DNA of 64,000 nt from Kiritimatiellales bacterium (GCA_041656295.1 JBBADV010000011.1:29407-93406), one strand, 5' to 3'; positions 53,418 to 63,312 are shown, counted from the first letter of the stretch. Program-made: numbers and translations. The notes: generated from the sequence alone by a model not told the origin.

Positions 53418-54191
53418 TTATCGCGCAATTCCTATTTTAGACGAACGGATAAACTGAATTAAATATTGCATCTCCGGCAGTTGCGGCAGTTCTTTCTCCA
53501 TGCGTTCCAACGCAACCGGCAGCGGATCGTTCTGCCGGTAGAGAATGCGGTAGGCTTCTTTGATGCCCGCGCGCGCTTCCTCGGAAACGCCACGGCGTTC
53601 CATGCCGATTTTGTTAAAACCGCGCACACCCCCGTCCTGTCCATCAGCAATCATAAACGGCGGAATATCTTTGATGAGTTTCGACATGGCACCGATAAAT
53701 GCCATTTTCCCAATGCGCCGGAATTGAACGATGCCGACAAGCCCCTCAATGGTTACAAAATCTTCAACCGTTACATCGCCGGCAAGTTGAGCACCGTTGG
53801 CGATGATCACATGATTGCCGACGCTGCACGCATGCGCAACGTGCGCGTAGGCCATGATCAGACAGTTGGAGCCGATGTGCGTCATTTCACCGTCATGCGT
53901 TCCGGCGTTAATTGTGACGCATTCACGGATCACAGTTTTATCACCGACAATCACGCCCGGCGCACCGCCTTTATATTTTAAGTCCTGCGTTTTCCCGCCG
54001 ACGCGCGCGAACGGATGAATAACACATTCGCTGCCAACCGTTGTATAGCCGTCAACCACTGCGTGCGAAATCAGCTCCGCACCGGCGCCGATATTTGCAT
54101 TCGGCCCGACCACACAATACGGTCCGATTTTTACACCTTCGCCAATCACTGCTTTTGAATCGACAACGGCGGTTGGATGGATCTGACTCAT
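53418..54191 (-). CDS. lpxA: Acyl-ACP:UDP-N-acetylglucosamine O-acyltransferase
   Basis: The 257-residue left-handed beta-helix protein has hexapeptide repeats throughout (IGEGVKIGPYCVVGPNANIG), the catalytic His region LIMAYAHVAHACSVGNHVII, and the C-terminal helical domain (EEARAGIKEAYRILYRQNDP). It catalyses the first step of lipid A synthesis, adding a 3-hydroxyacyl chain to UDP-GlcNAc. It follows fabZ by five bases, the common order in lipid A clusters. Confidence 0.94.
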   Translation of the reverse strand: MSQIHPTAVVDSKAVIGEGVKIGPYCVVGPNANIGAGAELISHAVVDGYTTVGSECVIHPFARVGGKTQDLKYKGGAPGVIVGDKTVIRECVTINAGTHDGEMTHIGSNCLIMAYAHVAHACSVGNHVIIANGAQLAGDVTVEDFVTIEGLVGIVQFRRIGKMAFIGAMSKLIKDIPPFMIADGQDGGVRGFNKIGMERRGVSEEARAGIKEAYRILYRQNDPLPVALERMEKELPQLPEMQYLIQFIRSSKIGIAR

Positions 54192-54196
54192 AGAAG

Positions 54197-54631
54197 TTAT
54201 CCTGCAGAGCTGAACATCAGATCGGCTTCTGAAACTAAAGTATCGCCGACATAGGCTTTGGCACGGACCTTGGACAGGCGCGGTTTAGCATTCAGCACCT
54301 CTATTTCCATCCGCAACTGATCGCCGGGAACCACCGGCCGCCGGAAACGCGCGTTATCAATTGCAGCAAAATAAAAGATTTTGCCCGAGTCGTTAAAGAG
54401 TTTAGCCATGATTACACCGGAAACCTGCGCCATCGCTTCCATCTGTAAAACGCCCGGCATCACCGGATGCCCGTCAAAATGCCCCTGAAAAAATCCCTCG
54501 TTAAACGTCAGGTTTTTAATGCCAATAATCCGGCGGTTTTCAACATCACACTCAATAATGCGGTCTACTAACAGCATTGGATAACGATGCGGCAGGATTT
54601 TGAGAATTTCATTAACTTCAATCACTGACAT
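54197..54631 (-). CDS. fabZ: 3-hydroxyacyl-ACP dehydratase
   Basis: The 144-residue hot-dog-fold enzyme has the FabZ motif HFDGHPVMPGVLQMEAMAQV, with the catalytic His and Glu, and the N-terminal ILKILPHRYPMLLVDRII. It dehydrates 3-hydroxyacyl-ACP in fatty-acid synthesis and competes with LpxA for the same substrate, which explains the conserved pairing. The ribosome site AAGGAG is a few bases before the ATG. Confidence 0.95.
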   Translation of the reverse strand: MSVIEVNEILKILPHRYPMLLVDRIIECDVENRRIIGIKNLTFNEGFFQGHFDGHPVMPGVLQMEAMAQVSGVIMAKLFNDSGKIFYFAAIDNARFRRPVVPGDQLRMEIEVLNAKPRLSKVRAKAYVGDTLVSEADLMFSSAG

Positions 54632-54741
54632 ATCTAAAAACTCCTTTTTCTTTCAGGCTCAAATGAACGGTTAGTATCTTTGAAACCGAAAAACAATTCA
54701 ACCTTAAACCGTACTGAGGGATTGCGGTTTTTAATTATGGA

Positions 54742-55962
54742 TTAAAATTTCAGATCCGCTTTTTTGAGACGGAGCGACAGTTCGTTTAGCACGCGGTCTT
54801 CGTCGGCAGTGTGCGCAGCTTCAAAAACAGCACCGAAGCGGAGATACGGTCCGGTTTCGTCCCACGGCACAGTGGAAATCCCGGAGTTCTCGATCAGAAA
54901 GAGCGACGCTTCTTCAGCGTTTTTGAATTCGATGTTGCCGGCGCCCCGCGGTGCCTCGACGTACAGATAAAACGTTCCGCCAGGCATGGAGGCGTTAAAG
55001 CCGGCGTCTTTAAGCACGTCGACCATTTTACGCAGCCGGCGCTCATAATGCCGGCGGATGTCTCCGGCAATCAATGAATCCGCAATTCCGGCACAGGCTG
55101 CGAGCTGAATAGCTTTAAACTGTCCGCTGTCGCAATTATCTTTAATCATCGCCAGCGCATCCACCGCCCAGGCAGCGCCGCAGAAAAATGCAAGCCGCCA
55201 ACCGGTCATATTATATGCCTTGCTCATGGAATGCAGTTCAAGCGCGCATTCTTTCGCGCCGGGACGCTGTAAAATAGACTTCAGCGGGCTGTCATAAACA
55301 AGCGTGGAATACGGTGCATCCTGTACAATCAGAATATTATGTTTTTTTGCAAACGCAATCAGCTCATCGAAAAACTCATCGGTTGCCACAGCACCGGTGG
55401 GATTATTCGGATAGTTGACATAGAACAGTTTGCATTTATCAGCCAGTGCCGGATCAATATTTTTTAAATCCGGCAGAAAGTTGTTTTCTTTGAGCAGCGG
55501 CAGATCAACAACGTTTCCGCCGAGATATTTGGTGTGTGTTGCCATCACCGGATAACCGGGCACGGTCTGGAAAATCACATCGCCGGGATTTACGAAGGCG
55601 AGCGGCAGCATGGCGAGCGCCGGTTTTGTGCCGATGCTGTGATTGATTTCGCTTACCGGATCAAGTTCCACTCCGAAAAATTCGCGCATATATTGCGCGG
55701 CAGCCTGTTTAAATTCGGGAATGCCGTTGTCGGCATACCCGCGGTTGGACGGTTTATCGACTTCAATTTTTAACGTATCGCGAATCACCGGTGGTGCCAT
55801 GCGGTCGGGTTCGCCGACGCCGAAATCAAGAATTTCAAGTTCAGGGTGTTCTTTGCGTGCTTTGGCTTTGGCGCGTTTGATTTTTTCAAATTTGTAAATC
55901 GCGGTGGATTTGCCGTAATTTTCCCCGCCGATGCGGTCAGCAAAAAGCTTTTGTGCGTTCAT
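54742..55962 (-). CDS. dapL: LL-diaminopimelate aminotransferase-type class I aminotransferase
   Basis: The 406-residue PLP enzyme of fold type I has the PLP-lysine motif SMSKAYNMTGWRLAF, the substrate/PLP blocks FYVNYPNNPTGAVA and QDAPYSTLVYD, and the C-terminal Arg region GPYLRFGAVFE. The N-terminal IYKFEKIKRAKAKARKEHPE and LDFGVGEPDRMAPP resemble DapL, which makes LL-diaminopimelate directly from tetrahydrodipicolinate for lysine and peptidoglycan, a route common in PVC bacteria. Other class I aminotransferases remain possible. Confidence 0.78.
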   Translation of the reverse strand: MNAQKLFADRIGGENYGKSTAIYKFEKIKRAKAKARKEHPELEILDFGVGEPDRMAPPVIRDTLKIEVDKPSNRGYADNGIPEFKQAAAQYMREFFGVELDPVSEINHSIGTKPALAMLPLAFVNPGDVIFQTVPGYPVMATHTKYLGGNVVDLPLLKENNFLPDLKNIDPALADKCKLFYVNYPNNPTGAVATDEFFDELIAFAKKHNILIVQDAPYSTLVYDSPLKSILQRPGAKECALELHSMSKAYNMTGWRLAFFCGAAWAVDALAMIKDNCDSGQFKAIQLAACAGIADSLIAGDIRRHYERRLRKMVDVLKDAGFNASMPGGTFYLYVEAPRGAGNIEFKNAEEASLFLIENSGISTVPWDETGPYLRFGAVFEAAHTADEDRVLNELSLRLKKADLKF

Positions 55963-55985
55963 GTACTGTATCCTTTTGTTAGTCG

Positions 55986-56348
55986 TTAAATTCCTTCCAG
56001 GTTTCCTTGATTCGCCGGATCGTCAGACGGAATTATCCGGTCGAGCTCTTTTTCCAGTGTTTCGATGGAAAATTTAAGAAGCGGGATTGATGCAGCAGTG
56101 TTCATCAACACGCCGTGTTCTACACTCACGTTCTCGCGAAAAAAACCGATCACAATCCGTTCATTACGAAAATCCGCGGTCAGGAAAACCAGGTCCATCA
56201 CGCGACCGGCATTGCCGAAATGTTCTTTGGAGAAGACGTATTGGATGTGCCGCGCATATTCACCGTGAATTGAGAGCGTAGCGTCATTCCCTGAATGAGT
56301 GAAGCCCCTTTCCGCCAGCACTTTTTTTATATTTTTTTTGAACAGCAT
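55986..56348 (-). CDS. Small hypothetical protein
   Basis: A 120-residue protein (MLFKKNIKKVLAERGFTHSG) with no signal peptide or membrane segment. It has predicted alpha/beta content (VMDLVFLTADFRNERIVIGF) and ends in an acidic, polar tail (SDDPANQGNLEGI). No family is recognised. It lies 24 bases after dapL's start region on the same strand with a GGAGG site, and may be co-transcribed with dapL. Confidence 0.5.
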   Translation of the reverse strand: MLFKKNIKKVLAERGFTHSGNDATLSIHGEYARHIQYVFSKEHFGNAGRVMDLVFLTADFRNERIVIGFFRENVSVEHGVLMNTAASIPLLKFSIETLEKELDRIIPSDDPANQGNLEGI

Positions 56349-56378
56349 CGCCTCCTCCTTTCTGCATCGGAAACGTGT

Positions 56379-56699
56379 TTATAAAGAACCGGCGCACAGT
56401 TTAAAAGCAGATTGCAGCTTTTTCCGCTCGTCTGACCGCACGCCTTCTGTCAGCAGGATATGCGCTGCGATAAATTTCTCCTTAAATTTTTCAATCACGG
56501 CACTCAAACTGCTTGATAGACTATCGTCATACGGATTATCAATCTGGAACAGATCGCCGGTCATCACAATTTTTGTATCCTGTCCGACGCGTGTAATTAC
56601 CGTCTTCACCTCCAGCGGGGTCAGATTTTGTGCTTTATCCACAATCATAAGCTGATTTGAAATGTTGCGCCCGCGAATAAAATTTTTGATCCATTGCAC
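56379..56699 (-). pseudogene. C-terminal fragment of a PhoH/YlaK-type ATPase
   Basis: The 106-residue frame begins at a GTG (MQWIKNFIRGRNISNQLMIV) and covers only the end of a PhoH-family protein: Walker B region LMIVDKAQNLTPLEVK, then GQDTKIVMTGDLFQIDNPYD and LTEGVRSD. Full proteins are about 430 residues with an N-terminal PIN domain and Walker A, both missing. Walker B normally reads DEAQN; here the Glu is Lys. It is a decaying remnant. Confidence 0.75.
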
Positions 56700-56856
56700 T
56701 GTATAAAAATTTCAGCGTAACTGAAACTAACAGAATACACTGAACGCATAAAAATTAATCAAACAAATCCATATAAAATTTTTGCCAGGTTTTTTGCATT
56801 GACCCTTTTGGGCAAAAGCTCACAATGCGCGATTTATTTTTGACCCGGAGTGAATC

Positions 56857-57303
56857 ATGAATCTCAAAAAGATTCTTACAAAAGAGTGTATTCTGCCGGA
56901 CTTGAAAGCCGACACGAAGAACGGTGTAATCGAAGAGATAGTTACCGCGCTGGCAAATGCCGGAAAGTTCACCGACAAGGATGCCGCGCTTGAAGCGATT
57001 CTCGCCCGCGAAGCGAAAATGTCTACCGGCATGCAGAACGGCATTGCTATTCCGCACGGAAGAACTGACGCCGTGACACAACTCGTCGCCGCTGTCGGAA
57101 TTCACCGTGCCGGTGTTGACTTTACCTCGCTGGATGGAACCCCGGCGCATATTTTTGTGATAACACTCTCGCCGAAAAGCCGCACCGGACCACATATCCA
57201 GTTTCTTGCCGAAATCAGCAAACTGCTTTGCAAACCGGAATTGCGGGAAAAATTACAGAAAGCAGCGACTGCCGAAGAAATTTTAAGCATTTTAACCGCG
57301 TAG
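56857..57303 (+). CDS. PTS fructose-type EIIA (PtsN-like) domain protein
   Basis: The 148-residue single-domain protein has the phosphorylated His67 in QNGIAIPHGRTDAV, preceded by AREAKMSTG, typical of EIIA-Fru/Mtl and PtsN. A GGAG-type site precedes the ATG. It is encoded nine bases before a cation/proton antiporter. PTS-like IIA domains beside transporters usually regulate ion uptake rather than take up sugar. No EIIB/EIIC gene is present in the window. Confidence 0.88.
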   Translation: MNLKKILTKECILPDLKADTKNGVIEEIVTALANAGKFTDKDAALEAILAREAKMSTGMQNGIAIPHGRTDAVTQLVAAVGIHRAGVDFTSLDGTPAHIFVITLSPKSRTGPHIQFLAEISKLLCKPELREKLQKAATAEEILSILTA

Positions 57304-57312
57304 GAAAATATC

Positions 57313-58992
57313 ATGGATACAGCTCCGTACGTTGCCGAAACTCTCAACACTGTTATTCAGACAGCACAGCACACAGTGGAGGCTCGTTCATACACCGAAA
57401 TTATGACGCTGCTGGTTTTGCAGCTCGCTTTGATTATTATTGCAGCGCGGTTCGGTAACTTTCTTTTTCAGCGTTTTCTAAAAATGCCGGGGGTACTGGG
57501 AGAACTCGCCGCCGGTATGCTGATCGGCCCGTATGCGTTCGGTTCAAAAATTATTCTGCCGCAGCTTGGCCCCATGTTTGTTGCCGGTTCCGGCGGACTG
57601 CCGGTATCCACCGAACTGTACGCCATCGCAACCATCGCCTCGATTGTACTGCTCTTTTTGTCCGGACTTGAGACCGATCTAAAAACGTTTCTGCGGTATT
57701 CCGTCACCGGTTCAATTGTCGGCATCGGCGGACTGCTGGTTGCATTCGTTTTCGGTGATCTGTGCGCAGTGTGGTTCGGCCTGGCTCCGTCGTTCATGCA
57801 CCCCACCGCCCTCTTCCTCGGAACAATTTCCACTGCGACATCCGTCGGCATCACGGCGCGCATTCTGGCGGAAAAACGGAAAATGTCATCGCCGGAGGGT
57901 GTAACCATTCTGGCCGGTGCGGTGATCGACGACGTGCTCGGCATTGTGACATTAGCCATTGTTGTCGGTATGAGCAAAGTCGCTCAAGCCGGCGGAACCA
58001 TGGACTGGCTCGGAATTGGAATTATTGCCGGCAAAGCACTCGGTTTCTGGATTGTCTGTACCGCAGTCGGACTTGTCGCCGCACCGAAACTGACCGGCAC
58101 ATTGAAAAAACTCGGCTCACCGGAAATCATTGTTTCCATCTCACTCGGGATTGCCCTGATGCTTGCCGGACTCTCTGAAATGGCAGGACTCGCCATGATT
58201 ATCGGCGCGTACATTACCGGACTTTCACTGTCGCGTACTGATGTGGTTCAGGAACTGCAAAACAGGCTGCAGGGTATATACGATATGCTCGTACCGGTTT
58301 TTTTCTGCGTGATGGGCATGCTTGTTAATTTTTCAGCCATGCGCAGCGCGCTGGTATTTGGATTAATTTATTCATTCGTTGCTATCGCGGCAAAAGTGGT
58401 GGGTTGCGGATTGCCGGCCTATTTTACCCAGTTTAATTTGCGCGGCTCACTGCGCATCGGACTCGGTATGCTGCCGCGCGGCGAAGTTGCGCTGATCGTC
58501 GCCGGAATCGGACTTTCCTCGCAGGCGATCGGACAGGATATTTTCGGCGTCGCTATTTTAATGACGATCATCACAACCATGGTTGCGCCGCCCCTGCTCG
58601 TCCGTTCATTCAACGGCAAACCCGGGTTGAAAGATTCCATCAAGATATCTAAAAGTGATGATGAAGAAGCGGCATTCACTCTTGATTTTCCGTCGGAAGA
58701 TATTGCGGAATTTATGATGCAGCGTCTCGTACGCGCTTTTCAGCGTGAAGAGTTTTTCGTCAACCACCTGCATCTGGAAGGTGAAACATGGCAGGTGCGC
58801 AAGGATAATCTGGTATTCACCTTGACGCGCACCGGCAGCGTCATTAATGCCAGTGTTCCGTCCGACCAGCAGCACATCGCACGACTCATGATCCTCGAAG
58901 AACTGCTTTCACTCTCCGACCTGTTTGAAGCGTCGAAAAATATGAAAAGCCTCGACGTCATGGGTACCGAACTCGTCGGCAATCTGTTTTAA
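57313..58992 (+). CDS. CPA2-family cation/proton antiporter
   Basis: The 559-residue protein has about twelve transmembrane helices in the first 400 residues, the twin-Asp transport motif in AGAVIDDVLGIVTLAIVV, and GFxxPRGE-like LGMLPRGEVALIVAGIG. A soluble C-terminal region (about 130 residues, EEAAFTLDFPSEDIAEFMMQ) follows. It exchanges Na+ or K+ for protons across the inner membrane. The neighbouring IIA-like gene is a likely regulatory partner. Confidence 0.9.
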   Translation: MDTAPYVAETLNTVIQTAQHTVEARSYTEIMTLLVLQLALIIIAARFGNFLFQRFLKMPGVLGELAAGMLIGPYAFGSKIILPQLGPMFVAGSGGLPVSTELYAIATIASIVLLFLSGLETDLKTFLRYSVTGSIVGIGGLLVAFVFGDLCAVWFGLAPSFMHPTALFLGTISTATSVGITARILAEKRKMSSPEGVTILAGAVIDDVLGIVTLAIVVGMSKVAQAGGTMDWLGIGIIAGKALGFWIVCTAVGLVAAPKLTGTLKKLGSPEIIVSISLGIALMLAGLSEMAGLAMIIGAYITGLSLSRTDVVQELQNRLQGIYDMLVPVFFCVMGMLVNFSAMRSALVFGLIYSFVAIAAKVVGCGLPAYFTQFNLRGSLRIGLGMLPRGEVALIVAGIGLSSQAIGQDIFGVAILMTIITTMVAPPLLVRSFNGKPGLKDSIKISKSDDEEAAFTLDFPSEDIAEFMMQRLVRAFQREEFFVNHLHLEGETWQVRKDNLVFTLTRTGSVINASVPSDQQHIARLMILEELLSLSDLFEASKNMKSLDVMGTELVGNLF

Positions 58993-59046
58993 ACAGCAAA
59001 AATCCGTGCGGCAATCAACGTATTATATGCCGGCTTTGATTCCCGC

Positions 59047-59075
59047 TTGCATACGACCCAAACCTTTCATATTAT
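59047..59075 (+). promoter_or_regulatory. Promoter of tRNA-Leu
   Basis: -35 TTGCAT (59047-59052), 17-base spacer, -10 TATTAT (59070-59075), 15 bases before the tRNA 5' end. Confidence 0.6.
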
Positions 59076-59090
59076 GTTGGTTTTCACTCA

Positions 59091-59177
59091 GCCGGAGTGG
59101 CGGAATCGGTAGACGCACTGGACTCAAAATTCAGCGGTAGCGATACTGTGAGGGTTCGAGTCCCTCCTCCGGCACCA
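59091..59177 (+). tRNA. tRNA-Leu (anticodon CAA)
   Basis: The 87-base class II tRNA has acceptor GCCGGAG paired with CTCCGGC, discriminator A and encoded CCA, the anticodon stem CTGGA/TTCAG around loop CTCAAAA (anticodon CAA), a long variable arm, and a T arm with GGTTCGAGTCC. It reads TTG codons. Confidence 0.95.
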
Positions 59178-59279
59178 TAGACATGCAGCAGGAATATAGC
59201 TTGACCGCAAACGTGCCGGAATTACAATAATGCGCTTAATTATAAGAACTTAGATTTTTAGAGAGACCGGAGGTAGGAT

Positions 59280-59567
<288 letters not shown>

Positions 59568-59570
59568 TCG

Positions 59571-60827
59571 ATGGCATCAGAACAGTTCCAGCCGGTACAG
59601 GGCATGTCGGATATTGCTATGCCAGAAATCTGTCTCTGGCAGGCGGTTGAGCAGCAGGCGCGCGAAATTTTCGCACGGTACCGCTTTACAGAGGTCCGTA
59701 CGCCGCTGCTCGAAAAAACCTCGCTCTATACGCACTCTCTCGGTGACACGACTGACATCGTCACCAAAGAAATGTATACGCTCAAAGATCGCGGCGGGCG
59801 TGATCTTGCCCTGCGTCCTGAAGGCACCGCCGGCACACTCCGTTACATCGTATCCGGCGGAGACGAAACCGCCGGCGCACGCATTTTTTATATGGGTCCG
59901 ATGTTCCGGTGCGAACGCCCGCAGGCCGGCCGCAAACGCCAGTTTCATCAAATCGGTGTGGAGGCTGTCGGCACACCGAATCCGCTCGCTGATGCCGAAG
60001 TGATCGCACTGCAGGTCGATCTGCTGACGGCATGGGGACTCAAGGGCGCATCTATCCGTTTAAATACAATCGGACTGCCGGAGGATCGCGCTGCGATTCT
60101 TTCCGGACTGCGCGATGCTATCCGCCCGCGTTTGCACGAACTGCCGGAAGAGGCACGGCAGCGTTTTGAAACTAATGTACTCCGACTGCTCGATTCAAAA
60201 GATGAGGTGGTACGCAACATCATTAAAGACATTCCGCCGGTGACCGAGTTTATGTGCGCCGCATCGCGCGACTATCTCAACGCTGTCGTCGAAACACTGC
60301 GCACACTCGAAGTGAACGTTTCCGTCGACCCGTCGCTCGTGCGCGGACTCGACTATTACGTCCACACCGTGTGGGAAATTGCGCACGACGGACTCGGCGC
60401 ACAGAACGCGCTCGCCGGCGGCGGACGCTACCGGCTGCAGTTTGGAAAACATGCAGTGGACGGCGTCGGCTTTGCTGTCGGCGTTGAGCGGATCATCGCC
60501 GCACTTGCCGCCACCGGAATCACGGCGGAGCAGTTTTTGCCGCCGGCGCCGGTTTTTATTGTGTCGCTCGGAGCGGCGGCACTGAAGGAAAATATGCTGC
60601 TCATGCAAACGCTGCGCCAACACGGCATCGCGTGTGAAATGGAATTAGCGGAACGCAAAGTGCAGAAACAAATGCAGCGCGCCAATAAAGCCGGCGCCCG
60701 GCACGTGATCATCCGCGGCGACAGCGAGCTGGAAAAAGAAATTTTTGTTCTGAAAAATATGGACGACGGAACCCAGCAGGAAGTAAAACTTCCGGCGCTT
60801 TTAGAACAATTGATCGTTAACCAATAA
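59571..60827 (+). CDS. hisS: Histidyl-tRNA synthetase
   Basis: The 418-residue class II synthetase has motif 2 FYMGPMFRCERPQAGRKRQF with HQIGVE, the histidine-specific LVRGLDYYVHTVWEI, motif 3 GVGFAVGVERI, and a C-terminal anticodon-binding domain (FIVSLGAAALKENMLLMQTL). It charges tRNA-His. It is co-transcribed with the HU gene; a short repeat-like spacer separates it from aspS. Confidence 0.95.
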   Translation: MASEQFQPVQGMSDIAMPEICLWQAVEQQAREIFARYRFTEVRTPLLEKTSLYTHSLGDTTDIVTKEMYTLKDRGGRDLALRPEGTAGTLRYIVSGGDETAGARIFYMGPMFRCERPQAGRKRQFHQIGVEAVGTPNPLADAEVIALQVDLLTAWGLKGASIRLNTIGLPEDRAAILSGLRDAIRPRLHELPEEARQRFETNVLRLLDSKDEVVRNIIKDIPPVTEFMCAASRDYLNAVVETLRTLEVNVSVDPSLVRGLDYYVHTVWEIAHDGLGAQNALAGGGRYRLQFGKHAVDGVGFAVGVERIIAALAATGITAEQFLPPAPVFIVSLGAAALKENMLLMQTLRQHGIACEMELAERKVQKQMQRANKAGARHVIIRGDSELEKEIFVLKNMDDGTQQEVKLPALLEQLIVNQ

Positions 60828-60869
60828 TTTTTAACTGATAACTCTGAACTGAATAACCGGGAACTGAAC
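60816..60869. repeat. One-sided AACTGA/AACTCT-type repeat between hisS and aspS
   Basis: TTAACTGATAACTCTGAACT and GAATAACCGGGAACTGAAC repeat AACTG words at about 7-8 base steps, like the right arm of the GAGTTCA-type heptad repeats. It ends two bases before the aspS ATG. No inverted partner is visible. Confidence 0.5.
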
Positions 60870-60870
60870 T

Positions 60871-62649
60871 ATGCATCCTTTTCGCACACACACTTGCGGC
60901 GAGCTTCGTAAAAAACAGGTTGGAGAAACCGTACGGCTCTCCGGCTGGGTCAACACCATTCGCGATCACGGCGGCGTTCTGTTCATCGATTTGCGCGATC
61001 ATTACGGTATTACGCAAATCGTCATCAGCCCCGAAAAACCGTTCTATAAAGAGATTGAACACTGGCGCGTTGAAACGGTGCTCTGCTTCACCGGCAAAAT
61101 TGTCGCGCGCGATGCCGCCGCAATCAATCCGAAACTCGCCACCGGCGAAATTGAACTGGTCGCCGACGAAATGGGCGTGCTTGGTGAGGCGGAAGTGATC
61201 CCGTTTCAGGTGAGCAAAGAAGAGGAGTGCTCCGAAGCGCTGCGGTTAAAATACCGCTTTCTCGATCTGCGCCGGAAATCGCTGCACAGCAATATCGTAT
61301 TGCGCTCAAAAGTCATTTCACGCATTCGCGAGCTGATGACCGGCATGGGATTCCTTGAATACCAGACACCGATTCTCACCAGTTCTTCACCGGAGGGCGC
61401 GCGCGACTATCTCGTACCGAGCCGTGTTCATCCCGGAAAGTTTTATGCGCTGCCGCAAGCGCCGCAGCAATTCAAGCAGCTGTTAATGGTTTCCGGGTTT
61501 GACCGCTATTTCCAAATCGCACCGTGCTTCCGCGACGAAGATGCGCGCGCCGACCGCTCGCCCGGCGAATTTTATCAGCTCGATATGGAGATGAGTTTTG
61601 CGACGCAGGACGATGTGTTCGCCGTAAACGAAAAACTGCTTTCAACTGTCTTTGCAGAGTTCAGCAACAGGAAAACCGACACCGCGCCGTTCGTGCGTAT
61701 TCCGTACCGCGAAGCGATGGAGAAATACGGCACCGATAAGCCCGATTTGCGCAATCCGCTCATCATTCAGGACGCGAGTGAAATTTTCTGTAACAGCGGA
61801 TTCAAAGCATTCGCCGGCGCGGTGGAAAAAGGCGGCGTGGTAAAAACCATCGCCGTGAAAGGCTGCGCCGCTCAGCCGCGCAAATTTTTTGACGACATGA
61901 TTACGTTTGCGCAGTCTGTCGGCTCCAAAGGGCTGGGTTATATCAGCTGGCTGAACGGTGAAGTAAAAAGTCCGATTGCCAAGTTTCTGTCCGAAGACGA
62001 GCTCGCGCAGCTGAAAGAACTCGGCGGAGTGGCTGACGGTGATACCATGTTCTTTATTGCCGATGAGTTGAAAACCGCGCAGTCCATTGGCGGAGCGGTT
62101 CGTACCGAACTTGGACTCCGGCTCGACCTGCTTGAAAAAGATGTCTTCCGGTTCTGCTGGATTGTCGACTTCCCGATGTATGAGCTCGACGATGACGGCA
62201 ACGTTGCTTTCAGTCATAATCCGTTCTCCATGCCGCAGGGCGGCATGGATGCACTGCTGAATAAAGATCCGCTCGACGTGCTGGCCTATCAGTACGACAT
62301 CGTTTGCAACGGCACTGAACTCTCGTCCGGCGCCGTGCGTAATCACAGTCCGGAGCTGATGATCAAAGCCTTCGAAATCGCCGGATATGGACAGGATGTT
62401 GTCGAGTCAAAATTTCCGGCGCTCTACCGCGCATTCAAATACGGTGCGCCGCCGCATGCAGGCATTGCGCCCGGCGTTGACCGCATGGTCATGCTGCTCG
62501 CCGACGAACCGAATATTCGTGAAGTTATTGCGTTCCCGATGAATCAGCGAGCCGAAGACCTGTTAATGAATGCGCCGGGCGAAGTTGAAATGAAACAGCT
62601 GCGCGAACTGCACATTAAACTCAATCTGCCGAAAAAAGCAGAAGAATAA
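60871..62649 (+). CDS. aspS: Aspartyl-tRNA synthetase, bacterial type
   Basis: The 592-residue class II synthetase has an OB-fold anticodon domain (VGETVRLSGWVNTIRDHGGV), motif 1 (FLEYQTPILTSSSPEGARDY), motif 2 (FDRYFQIAPCFRDEDARADR), the bacterial GAD insertion (about residues 290-410) and motif 3 (GIAPGVDRMVMLL). It charges tRNA-Asp, and possibly tRNA-Asn if the non-discriminating route is used. Its ATG immediately follows the repeat that separates it from hisS. Confidence 0.95.
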   Translation: MHPFRTHTCGELRKKQVGETVRLSGWVNTIRDHGGVLFIDLRDHYGITQIVISPEKPFYKEIEHWRVETVLCFTGKIVARDAAAINPKLATGEIELVADEMGVLGEAEVIPFQVSKEEECSEALRLKYRFLDLRRKSLHSNIVLRSKVISRIRELMTGMGFLEYQTPILTSSSPEGARDYLVPSRVHPGKFYALPQAPQQFKQLLMVSGFDRYFQIAPCFRDEDARADRSPGEFYQLDMEMSFATQDDVFAVNEKLLSTVFAEFSNRKTDTAPFVRIPYREAMEKYGTDKPDLRNPLIIQDASEIFCNSGFKAFAGAVEKGGVVKTIAVKGCAAQPRKFFDDMITFAQSVGSKGLGYISWLNGEVKSPIAKFLSEDELAQLKELGGVADGDTMFFIADELKTAQSIGGAVRTELGLRLDLLEKDVFRFCWIVDFPMYELDDDGNVAFSHNPFSMPQGGMDALLNKDPLDVLAYQYDIVCNGTELSSGAVRNHSPELMIKAFEIAGYGQDVVESKFPALYRAFKYGAPPHAGIAPGVDRMVMLLADEPNIREVIAFPMNQRAEDLLMNAPGEVEMKQLRELHIKLNLPKKAEE

Positions 62650-62667
62650 TTTGCAGAGGAGCAGTCC

Positions 62668-63276
62668 ATGCAGTTTAGCGAGCTAATCCGTATCTCCATC
62701 AAACTGTTTCTTCTGTTAACGCCATTTTTTGTGCTGACTGTGTTTGTCGGCCTGACCGATGGAATGCCGCATATTCAGCAGCGCCGGATTGCATTACGCA
62801 GTTCGTTCACCATCTGGGCGACGTGCATTATTCTTTATTTTTTCGGAAATCAGATTTTCCGTTATCTCGGTATCACACTGCCGGCGTTTCAAATCGGCTC
62901 CGGAATTCTACTGCTGTTGAGCGGAATCGAACTCGTGCGCGGCACCGTTATGAAAAGTTTGCGGCACAGTCCGGAAGATTCCGGCGATATCACTGTAGTG
63001 CCGCTCGCGATCCCATATACCGTCGGACCGGGCACCACCGGTGCGCTGATGGTTATGGGTGCCGTGCAAAAACCGCTGACCGGCTGGCTGATTGAAATTT
63101 TCGGCATCACTGTCGCCGTATTGTTTATTGGCGCACTGCTTTATTTTTCCAACCATATTGAGCGCCTGTTAAAGCGTAAAGGCCTGGATATCCTGAGTAA
63201 GCTCACCGGACTGTTCCTGTGCGCACTGGCAACGCAGTTGATTCTTACCGGCATTAAAGTTTTTTGGGCTCAATAA
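62668..63276 (+). CDS. MarC-family integral membrane protein
   Basis: The 202-residue protein has six predicted membrane helices and the MarC pattern: LLTPFFVLTVFVGLTDGMP near the N-terminus and VPLAIPYTVGPGTTGALMVM, with the conserved PxTxGPG signature. The family's substrate is not known; early links to multidrug resistance were not confirmed. The site GAGGAG precedes the ATG 18 bases after aspS. Confidence 0.88.
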   Translation: MQFSELIRISIKLFLLLTPFFVLTVFVGLTDGMPHIQQRRIALRSSFTIWATCIILYFFGNQIFRYLGITLPAFQIGSGILLLLSGIELVRGTVMKSLRHSPEDSGDITVVPLAIPYTVGPGTTGALMVMGAVQKPLTGWLIEIFGITVAVLFIGALLYFSNHIERLLKRKGLDILSKLTGLFLCALATQLILTGIKVFWAQ

Positions 63277-63312
63277 TTTAAATGTCAAAAATCGAGAAGC
63301 GATTTTTCGTTT

